In this document: piece by piece, positions 17,404 through 26,100 of the stretch | Layout: each line of letters starts with the position of its first letter | Position numbering within the stretch: position 1 is the first letter of the stretch | Assembly: GCA_020846875.1 (NCBI GenBank) | Contig: JADLDB010000151.1 | Location: 30,552 to 94,551 of the forward strand | DNA: 64,000 bases | Reading direction: 5' to 3' | Origin: Myxococcales bacterium | GTDB taxonomy: Bacteria > Myxococcota > Myxococcia > Myxococcales > Myxococcaceae | The notes under the pieces: generated by a model | Seen by the model: only the letters and a program-made list of their open reading frames with translations | What the model was told of the DNA's origin: nothing | The model's database searches: none | Made by a program: the position numbers and the translations under genes

Positions 17404-20400
17404 TTCTCGTGCGCTCCGGTGACGATGATCCGCATCCCCGCCCCGCGCCCGCGGACCTCCTCGCGGTACATCAACTCGGCCCACGGCGGCGGGTGCACGA
17501 AGCTGCCTTCGCTCGCCGCCCGCACCCGGAAGTGGAAGGTGAACGTCCCGGCCGGCAAGTCGGTGAAGTAGTAGCGGACCTCCGAGTCGAGCCGCTGCAC
17601 GTACGTGGCGTTGAGCGAATCCGCCTGCGAGGGCCGCGCGTCGCTGCCGCTGGTCTCCAGGTTGGGGTTGAGCGGCTCGAGGCCGGCCGCGAAGGGCACC
17701 ACCAACGCCACGTAGTGCCGGGGCGCGTCGTTGACCAGCCGCGCGTGGACCTCCAGCACCTCGCCCTGCGGGACGCTGAGCGCCGTGGCCGCCTTGTCCT
17801 CGTGGTGCGTGGAAGCGCTGCCGTCGGCGTGCAGCCAGGTGAGCGAGCGCGAGACGATCAGCCCCTGCTTCTTCGCTTCCGCGAGATCCCCCGGGCTCGA
17901 AGGCAGGTACACCTGCTGCACCCGCACGCCCACCGGCCCGCCCGCCACCGTCACCGTGAGCGGCGTGTCGTTGGCGCTCACCCGCCGCGCCGCCTTCTTC
18001 GCGTCGTCCAGAGTGAGGCTGCCCAGCGTCTTCACGTCGATGGTCGTCTTCGGCTGCGGGGTGGACGCCTTCTCCAGGTACACCCCCATCGCCGCGATCG
18101 CCCGCCGGTTGTCGTGGGTGGTGCCGAAGCCCCAGGTGGCCGAGCCGCGCGACACCAGCGCGTCGCGAAGCAGCACGTGCCGCTCGTCCTTCGGATCGAC
18201 GCGCAGCAGCGCCTCCCACACCGCCGCGGTGGTGGACGCGCTGGAGCCCAGGTACAGGCCGCTCCACGCCGAGCGATCGCCGCGGATCCCGTCGAACACC
18301 TTCTGGCCCTTCACCAGCTTGAAGACGACCGAGTCCCACAGCTCCTCCTCCAGCGTCTTCAGGTTGGAGGTGAAGGTGGACGGCTTCTCGCTCATCGCGG
18401 TGGTGAGATCCGCCAGGCTGACCGCGTCCATCTTCTTCCGCTGCGCGTAGAGCTCGACCAGGTAATTCTCATCCAACTGGCCCACGCGCCCCAGCGCCCG
18501 CAGCGCCGAGGTCTGCTGGTTGTACCGGTAGTCGGCCCACAGTCCGGTGAAGTCGGTGCGCAAGACGCGCTTCAAGGCGTCGGCGGCCTTCTGCTGCACC
18601 GCCGCGTCCACGGGGAGGCCCGCCTTCTTCGCCGCCGCCATGAACTCCACGCCCTGCGCGGTGAGCGCGACGTCGCCTTTGGCCCCCGGCCAGTAGCTGA
18701 AGAAGCCGGCTTCGTCCTGGTGCTGCTTGAGCTCCTCGAGGATCCGCTTCGTCGACACCTGGATCTGCGGGGTGAAGCGCGTGTCCAGCTCCAGCTTCTT
18801 CAAGAGCCCGCCCAGCGCCAGATCCGGCGACACCTGGCTCATCCGCTGCTCCAGGCAGCCGTGCGGGTATGCCGACAGGTACTCGAGGCCGGACGCGAGC
18901 TCGAGCAGGCCCGGCTGCGCACTGAAGGTGAGCGTCTGGGTGGCGGTGCCCGCGCGCGGCTTCTCCGGGAAGTCCTTGAGCGTGGTGGGCCCCGGCTGCA
19001 GCGTGGTGAAGAACGCCGTCTTCTCCTCGCGGCGATCGGGCAACAGCGGCAGCTGCACCTCGAAGGCGTCGCCGGCCTTGTCGGACAGCCGCGTCACGTC
19101 CACCCTCACAGTGAGGCTCTGCGGCTTGGAGGTGGCGACCGACCTCACCGTCACCGGCGTCAGCACCGACAGCGCCTTGTTCGCCTGGAGCTGGATCTTC
19201 TCCTGCGCCTTCGCCTTGCCCTCGATGGCCCCGGTGATGGCGATGTCCACCGCCCCCGGGCCCTCCGCGCCTTCCACCAGCCGCGCCACCGCGCCCGGCC
19301 AGAAGCGATCGCCCATGCGCACGAAGCGGGGCAGCTGCGGCTGCACCAGCACCGGCAGGCGCACCTTGAGCGAGGACTGCTTGCAGCCGAAGCGCATCCC
19401 GCCGGACACCGCCACCGCGCGCACCCGGAAGGTCGTCAGATCGTCGGACAGCTGCACCGGCACCACCAGCTTGCCGCTCGCCGGCACCGTCAGCGTCGCC
19501 TGGTAGAAGGGCACCGCCTTGAAGTCCTTGCGGATCTGCCGCTTGCCGCTCTTCGCCGCCTCCTCGTCGTCGCCGCCGTCGCCGCCCGGCTCCTCCTCCA
19601 GCTCGGCCACCCGCCCCAGCACCAGGTTGCGCGTGTCGCGGATCGACACCGAGCGCTGGTTCCGCTTGACGAGGCCGGTCAGGGGATCGAGCGGCCCTTC
19701 CTTCGCCAGTGACAGCACCGCCTCGTCCACCAGCCACAGCGTCACCTCGCCGCCCACCGGCTTCTTCTGATCGTCGGTGAGGGTGATGGTGAAGTCGTGC
19801 TTCGTGCCGGGCCGCGCCTGCTCGGGGTGCGCCACGTTCACCCGCACGGTGTTCTTCGTCGGATCGACCAGCAGATCGACGCTGGACGCCACCGTGGCCG
19901 GCTTGTACCGCGCGTCGTCGGCCTTCCCTTCACCCAGGCGCCCGCGCATCAGCACCACGTGGATGGGCAGGTTGGGCACGAAGCGCTCGCCGATGGGCAC
20001 GTCGATCACCGCGCGTGAGCCGCTCACGTCCTTCCACAGGTAGCGGTTGCCGGTCGGCTCCTCGATCACCACCAGCGCGCGCGCGGTGAGGAAGGGGCTC
20101 TGCACCACCACGTGGGCAGTCTCACCCGGCGCGTAGGACGGCTTGTCGGGCTTGAGCTCGAAGCGGCCCTCGCGCGACTTCTGCCAGGCCTGCGGGGTGG
20201 CGCCGCCCACGTAGAGATCGGCGGACAGCGTCTGCACCCGGCCCAGCCTGTCGCGGGCGAACAGCTCCACCACGTACACCCCGGAGTCCTTGAGCGGGAA
20301 GGTGTGTGCCTCGGCCGCCGCGCCGGAGGTGATCGTCTTCTCGGCGATCTGCACGTCCTGTTGCTCGGTCTGGTACTTCGCCTCGCCGGTGGCGAAGGAC

Positions 20401-23105
20401 GTCTCGCGCAGGGTGGAGTGCCACACGCGCCGGAAGAGGCGGACGCGGATCTCCTGGCCCTTCACCGGCCGCTCGTCCACGCCGACCGCGACGACTTCCG
20501 GAGACAGCTCGGTGGCCTTCTCCAGGTAGCGGGGGATCTTCAGGCCCATCACGAAGGCGGGCAGCGCCTTCACCTCGGTGGAGGTCGTCACCGGCTGCTC
20601 GTCCGGGCCCGTCACCGTGGCTTCGAAGCGGTAGATCCGCGCCGAGCCGTCGAGGTCGAGCTGTGGATTCGTGGTGAGCTCCGCTGCGCCGCTGTCGTCC
20701 AGCGCTCCCTGTTGGCTGGTGAGGCCGGACGGGGCCTGCGCGGTGCTGCGCGCGAACTGCGTGGAGGAGGCGAAGAGGAAGCCCTTCATCCCCCGCGGCA
20801 CCCAGTCCCAGGGCCGCTGCGTCACCGTCCAGGCGATCGGCTGGTTCGCCACGTTGCCGCCGGCGTAGTAGCGGGCCACCGCCTTCACCTTGAACGGCCC
20901 GTCGTTGCGGGTGCGGAGGGGGCCAGTGAGCTGCACCTCGAAGGTGGGGATCCGGTAGGCCTCGATCTTGAATTCGCGGCTGGCGAGGTAGGAGTCCGGG
21001 CTCTTGTCGTACAGGCGCACCGAGAAGTCGCCGGTGGGCAGCGCCTCTTCCTTGAAGGTCGCCTCCAGGCCGCCGAGCGGCGACCGCGTCACCGTCACCG
21101 GCCAGGCCTGCCCGTCCGGGCCCACCACCTGCAGGCCGAAGCGCTTCAGGTCCGCCGGAACGGTGAGCGCGCCGCCCGTCTTCTGGCGCACGAAGGCCTT
21201 GATGAAGACGGGCTCTCCGGGCCGGTAGATGGGCCGCTCGGTGAAGACGAAGCCCAGGGTGGTGTCGTTCACCGGCGCCGGCGTGGTGGCCTGGAGCAGC
21301 CAGGACAGCCACGAGTCCGACGAGGACCAGTGGTTGTTGGCGAAGGACGGCAGCCGCTCGCGCGGGTCGAACACCAGCACGTCGTCGCCGTTGGTCACCG
21401 AGACGCGGCTGAGCTCGCTCCACTCCAGCGGGGCGAAGGTCACGCGCCCCTCGCCGTCGGTGGTCTGCGTGGTGGAGACGACGTGATCGTCCTCGCAGCA
21501 GCGGCCTTCCAGCTTCACCACCGCGCCGCGCACCGGCTCGCCGGAATCCAGCGCGCGCACGTACAGCACCGCGCGGCCCGTCTCCTCCACGGAGGTCACG
21601 GAGAGGTTGGTCACCTGCACCCGCATGAAGGCGCGCTCGGGCTTCCCGGTGAGGCGGCGCAGGCCGACCAGGTAGGTGCCCGGGCGGTTCGCGCCCACCA
21701 CCGGATCGAGCAGCGGCTTCAGGTCGAGGCCGAAGGTGGTGGTGCCCGACTTCTCGCCCAGCGGGAGGTCGATGAGCCGCGACACCAGCGGGCTGCCCAA
21801 CAGCCGAACGTGCTGGGCGAGCTCCGTGGAGTCGATGTAGCCGACCTCCACGTCGGTGGACGGCTCTTCCCCGGGGAAGGGCGGCGCCGACTCCTCGTCG
21901 ATCACCACCGGCGAGGACGGAAAGGGCCACAGCCCCGCGTGGAGCGGATCGACGCGGAAGATCCGCACGTCCGCTTTCGGCTCGCCGTAGCCGCGCAGGG
22001 GCAGGGTGCGCGGGCCTCTGGCCTCCAGGAGCGCCGTCCCCTGCTGCCAGGCGAGGAAGGGCGCGCGCCAGCCGAGGTGGAAGTAGACGTCGGCTGCCTT
22101 CACCTCCCGCAGCGCCCGCTGGGCGTCGTCGCGGATGGGCGCGCTGGAGAGCGCGAGGCGGTACAGCGTGTCGGGGACGAAGCGGCCCACCAACTGCACC
22201 CGGCTGCCGTACACCTGGAAGCGCAGATCCGGGACGGCCGGCTCGAGGCGCACCAGCTTGCGCAGCGAGGTGAGCGTCAGCTCCGCCACCGGCGCGGAGA
22301 AGACGAGCTGCGGCATGTCCCCCCGGTTCCCGCAGGAGAGCGCCAGGTCCTTCGGGGTGGAGGCGCCGCCGATCAAGGGGAACTCGGCGGCGCCGCAGCG
22401 CACCGAGGTGAGGCTGAAGGGCGTGCGGGTGGAGACGCGCGACTGCCACAACGTGGTGCCTTCGCTGCCCAGGGCGAGGGCCAGGGAGACCACCAGCTGC
22501 CTTCCTTCGGGCACGTCCTCGTCGAGGGTGACGCTCCAGGTGGCGGGATCGCGGTGCGTCGCGCGGGGCAGCGGGGCCAGCGCCCACTGGGTCAGCTTGC
22601 GCGCCGGCGAGTCCCCCAGCCCGGGGAGCTCGCGCAGCTCCAGCGACAGCATCTTCTTCAAGGACGCCACCGGGTACGCCTGCGGGAAGGTGAGCGTCAG
22701 CACGCGGAAGGGGCGCAGGCCCTCGCTGCCCGGGCCCGGTGACATGGCCGACGGCGCGGACATCATGGTGGTGAGGACGCGGCGGGTGCCGGCGGCGTCC
22801 ACCTGGAAGCGGGCGAGCGCGGGCCACGGCTCGGCGGGGCGAAACTGCAGCGTGCGCCGGTCCAGCCACACGTACCCGCCCGGCCACTCGGGGGCGAGCT
22901 TCAGCCGCTTCGTCCCGTCGTCGGCGTTGGCCTTGTCGCCCACCTGGTCGGAGCCGAAGTAGACGGTGATCGGATCGAAGCCGCGGAGGAACTGCTCGGG
23001 GAGGATCTGCTGCCCCTGGGCGCGCTGCCCGTGATCCGCCGGCTGGTACTGGGCCAGCGCGCTCGACGAGAGCAGCGCCAGCGTCGCGACGACGAGGCGG
23101 CTCAT
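17400..23105 (-). CDS. Bacterial alpha-2-macroglobulin with thioester
   Basis: This is a 1901-residue protein. It has a signal peptide (MSRLVVATLALLSSSALAQ) without a lipobox Cys, so it is predicted to be free in the periplasm, unlike the lipid-anchored E. coli protein. The middle holds MG domains, with FTERPIYRPGEPVFIKAF typical of MG1/MG2 and a later LKPDKPSYAPGETAHV. An acidic insert follows in the macroglobulin core. The thioester motif C1417-L-E-Q1420 (in YPHGCLEQRMS) is intact, followed by the alpha/alpha toroid and receptor-like C-domain. These proteins trap invading proteases by covalent attachment and are thought to protect PBP1C. It overlaps both neighbours by 4 bases (ATGA upstream, GTGA downstream). 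Confidence 0.93.
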   Translation of the reverse strand: MSRLVVATLALLSSSALAQYQPADHGQRAQGQQILPEQFLRGFDPITVYFGSDQVGDKANADDGTKRLKLAPEWPGGYVWLDRRTLQFRPAEPWPALARFQVDAAGTRRVLTTMMSAPSAMSPGPGSEGLRPFRVLTLTFPQAYPVASLKKMLSLELRELPGLGDSPARKLTQWALAPLPRATHRDPATWSVTLDEDVPEGRQLVVSLALALGSEGTTLWQSRVSTRTPFSLTSVRCGAAEFPLIGGASTPKDLALSCGNRGDMPQLVFSAPVAELTLTSLRKLVRLEPAVPDLRFQVYGSRVQLVGRFVPDTLYRLALSSAPIRDDAQRALREVKAADVYFHLGWRAPFLAWQQGTALLEARGPRTLPLRGYGEPKADVRIFRVDPLHAGLWPFPSSPVVIDEESAPPFPGEEPSTDVEVGYIDSTELAQHVRLLGSPLVSRLIDLPLGEKSGTTTFGLDLKPLLDPVVGANRPGTYLVGLRRLTGKPERAFMRVQVTNLSVTSVEETGRAVLYVRALDSGEPVRGAVVKLEGRCCEDDHVVSTTQTTDGEGRVTFAPLEWSELSRVSVTNGDDVLVFDPRERLPSFANNHWSSSDSWLSWLLQATTPAPVNDTTLGFVFTERPIYRPGEPVFIKAFVRQKTGGALTVPADLKRFGLQVVGPDGQAWPVTVTRSPLGGLEATFKEEALPTGDFSVRLYDKSPDSYLASREFKIEAYRIPTFEVQLTGPLRTRNDGPFKVKAVARYYAGGNVANQPIAWTVTQRPWDWVPRGMKGFLFASSTQFARSTAQAPSGLTSQQGALDDSGAAELTTNPQLDLDGSARIYRFEATVTGPDEQPVTTSTEVKALPAFVMGLKIPRYLEKATELSPEVVAVGVDERPVKGQEIRVRLFRRVWHSTLRETSFATGEAKYQTEQQDVQIAEKTITSGAAAEAHTFPLKDSGVYVVELFARDRLGRVQTLSADLYVGGATPQAWQKSREGRFELKPDKPSYAPGETAHVVVQSPFLTARALVVIEEPTGNRYLWKDVSGSRAVIDVPIGERFVPNLPIHVVLMRGRLGEGKADDARYKPATVASSVDLLVDPTKNTVRVNVAHPEQARPGTKHDFTITLTDDQKKPVGGEVTLWLVDEAVLSLAKEGPLDPLTGLVKRNQRSVSIRDTRNLVLGRVAELEEEPGGDGGDDEEAAKSGKRQIRKDFKAVPFYQATLTVPASGKLVVPVQLSDDLTTFRVRAVAVSGGMRFGCKQSSLKVRLPVLVQPQLPRFVRMGDRFWPGAVARLVEGAEGPGAVDIAITGAIEGKAKAQEKIQLQANKALSVLTPVTVRSVATSKPQSLTVRVDVTRLSDKAGDAFEVQLPLLPDRREEKTAFFTTLQPGPTTLKDFPEKPRAGTATQTLTFSAQPGLLELASGLEYLSAYPHGCLEQRMSQVSPDLALGGLLKKLELDTRFTPQIQVSTKRILEELKQHQDEAGFFSYWPGAKGDVALTAQGVEFMAAAKKAGLPVDAAVQQKAADALKRVLRTDFTGLWADYRYNQQTSALRALGRVGQLDENYLVELYAQRKKMDAVSLADLTTAMSEKPSTFTSNLKTLEEELWDSVVFKLVKGQKVFDGIRGDRSAWSGLYLGSSASTTAAVWEALLRVDPKDERHVLLRDALVSRGSATWGFGTTHDNRRAIAAMGVYLEKASTPQPKTTIDVKTLGSLTLDDAKKAARRVSANDTPLTVTVAGGPVGVRVQQVYLPSSPGDLAEAKKQGLIVSRSLTWLHADGSASTHHEDKAATALSVPQGEVLEVHARLVNDAPRHYVALVVPFAAGLEPLNPNLETSGSDARPSQADSLNATYVQRLDSEVRYYFTDLPAGTFTFHFRVRAASEGSFVHPPPWAELMYREEVRGRGAGMRIIVTGAHEK

Positions 23106-26100
23106 GGCGTCACCCCCGCGCGGCGCTTGAAGTCTTCGATCACCTCGTCTGGCACGTCGTTCCTTTCTCCGGAGAGCCCGAGGAGCACCGGCTTGAAGGC
23201 GATCGGCGTGGCGCCCGGCTTCGGCGGGTTCCGCACCGTCAAGAGGAAGCGGCCCTTCTCCAGCGAGAGGTACTGCTGGCAGCCTTCGCCCAGGGACTGG
23301 TAGCCGTCGTTGAGGACCTCGCACTCGAGCAGCTCGCTCTTCGCGGCCAGGCCGAGGCCGATCTTCCCCTTGTTGGCGGTGTCGAAGCGGAACAGCCGCG
23401 CCTCCCCCGGGCCCAGCCACTGCTCGGCGCCGAAGCCTTCCTCGAGCTGCGTCACCGGCTCCGCGGACCAGGTGAGGTTGCCCGCCTGGGCCACGCCCGC
23501 GAAGGGCCGCACCAGCACGCGGTAGGTCCCCGGGGCCAGCACCCGGGCCAGCTCGCAGCCGGTGTCGAGGCCGCCCACCTGGAGGAGATCGTTGCCCCGG
23601 AAGATCCCGCACACGCCCGACTCGGCGGAGACGCGCACCACCGACTCGGCGCTCAGCACCAGGGAGCGATCGAGCCGCCCTGCCTGGAGCGGCACCGCCA
23701 CCGAGGCAGACAGCGCCGGCCCGGGCACCACCGGCAGCTCGAGGCCCAGCCGCGCCCACCTCTCGCGTCCCGGCGTGTGCACCATCACCCGCAGCGCGCC
23801 CGCGCCGTGCTCGACCTGCAGCTCGGCCGCGGAGCCGTCGGGGATCCGCACCCGGCACGAGCCGAAGCGGCTGCCGTCCGCCAGCACCACCGTGCAGCCC
23901 AGCGCGCCGTCTACGCCGGTGAGCCGCTCACCCCTCGTGGCGGGGATCTCGAAGCGCAGGGTGCCGGGCAGCCGCGGGCTGGCCTCGTAGAAGCCGGTGA
24001 AGGCCACCGCGCGCGGCGCGCTCTCCAGCAGCACCGTCGACGACTCCACCTGGCCGGGGGAGGCGATGAAGACGGCGCTGCCGCCCTGGCCGGTGAAGGT
24101 GCAGGAGGAGAGATCGCCCGTGGGCGCGCACACGTCGAGCGCCGCGCCCTGCTCGTCCAGCAGCACGCCCCAGGCGCCCCTCGGCAGGGTGGCCTGCACC
24201 CGCGCCCGGCTGGTGGAGGGCAGCGCGAAGCAGCCCACGCCGGAGGAGAAGGTGAGCGTCTTGCGACCAGGCGCGAGCGGCTCGGGACGATCCGGCAGCG
24301 GCACGGCGCGGCGTCGCACCTTCGCCTCCACGCGCTCGTCGGTGGGCGCCCACAGGCGGCTGATGGCGGAGGCGCCCACCCTGGCCACGGCGAAGCACGC
24401 GTCGGCGCGGCGCTCCCGCACGGTGCCCGCGCCGTCGAAGGCGCAGGACGGCGCGGCGCGCTCCCCGTGCTGCACCGTGGCCTCGAGGAGCAACAGCGAC
24501 GGCTTCGAGGTGCTCACCGCCTGGACGAAGGGAGCCCGGGAGAGGACCAGCGGCGCGGCGGTGTCGGAGGCGGTGGCGCGGAGCTCTTCGAGCGGGAGCG
24601 GCTGCGGGCGGACTCCGGCGACGGCGAAGAGGGTGGGGCCGGCTTCCAGCGACGTCTGGGGGCCGCACGCGCGCAGCAGGCCCACCGCGCTGGCGGGCAG
24701 GCACTGCACCTGGGGCGAGGTGCGGTACTGGCCGGCAGAGGGGAGGGTGATGGCCACCGCGTTCTCCCCCGGCACCGTGCCGGGCGTGCCTTCGATGATC
24801 GGCTTGGAGCGGTACGTGGCGACGATCTGGGTGCTGCCGTCCGTCGTCCACACCCGCACCTTGAACTTCTCCAGCTTCGGGCGGACGAGGAGCGCGCAGG
24901 TGCCCACGCGGCTGGTCCGGTACACCACCGCGCCGCTGCCGTCCTCGAGCGCGCAGGAGATCGGCGTCTTCGAGGTGGAGGACAGCTGCACCTCCTGCAC
25001 GCTGTCCTTCTCTGCCAGCGGCACGTCCAGCGTCACCACCGCTGCGCCCAGCGCGAGCTTCTGCCCGTCGCTCACCGGCCCCTTCGCGTCGGACGGGGGC
25101 AGCGTCAGCGCCAGCTTCGTCTCGCCCTGGCCTTGCGTCTCCGACTCCACCACCAGCGTGTAGCGGCCCTGCTTCACCGGCTCGGCGATGGCGCAGTTCC
25201 AGTCGGAGCCGTTCCCGCTCCCCTCCAGCACCAGGCGGCCGGAAGCGTCCAGGAGCCGACAGCGCACGTCGGCCGCGCCCTGGGTGTAAAGCCTCAAGGT
25301 GCCGTCGCGGGGGATGAGGACGGGCACGGTGGAGGGCACCGGCAGCGAGCGGGACATGCCCGGCAGCAGCGTCCCGCTGCCCAGGTGCAGTTGGTACTCG
25401 ATGCCCACGTCTGCGCGGGAGTGCTCCGTCGCCAGGCGGTAGCGCCCCGCGGGCAGGGTGATCCGCACGCCCGAGGGCGGGGGCGGCGCGGCCTGGGCCC
25501 GGACCACCTCGGCGGACGCGGTGAGCGACTCTTCAGCGTCGCCTTCGTACTCGCCGTCGCCCTCGCCCTCGTACTCGCGCGGCTCCCCGGCCGGCTCCTC
25601 CGCTTCGCCCTCGCTCGTCTCCGCCTCGTAGGAGTCGCCTTGTCCCGACGGCTGCATGGGGGGAATCACCTCCACCGCCTTCGCCGGCTTGTCCTTCTCC
25701 AGCAGGTAGACGCGGGCCTGCATGCCGCCCGTCAGCACCACGTCCAGCGTCGTCTCGCCCTCGAGGGTGAAGGTGAACTCGTCCTTCCCGTCGGGCCCCA
25801 GCCGCGCGCGGTACCAGGTGAAGAAGCTGACCGGGTGGGCCTTGTTCCCCTCCAGCACCACCTCCTCGCGGACCTTCTCCAGCTTCGTGCGGCGCATCGA
25901 CTCCACGGTGAGCGGCCACTGGGTCCACAGGTACGTCCCGGCGCGCAGCGAGCGGGTGCCCGCGCAGGACGACGGCACCGGCTCCACCGGCCAGCCCTCG
26001 GGATCGTCCAGCCGGCACTGCAGCCCGCCCATCCCCTGCGCGCTGGTGGTGAGGTTCCACTGGCCGGCCTGCTTCACCGTGAGGCGCTGCTGCACCAGCG

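Noticed and set aside
20112..22742. 876-codon open frame on the plus strand inside alpha-2-macroglobulin
   Set aside because: It is a shadow of the third-position GC bias in the real minus-strand gene; the composition is low-complexity and no family is recognised.
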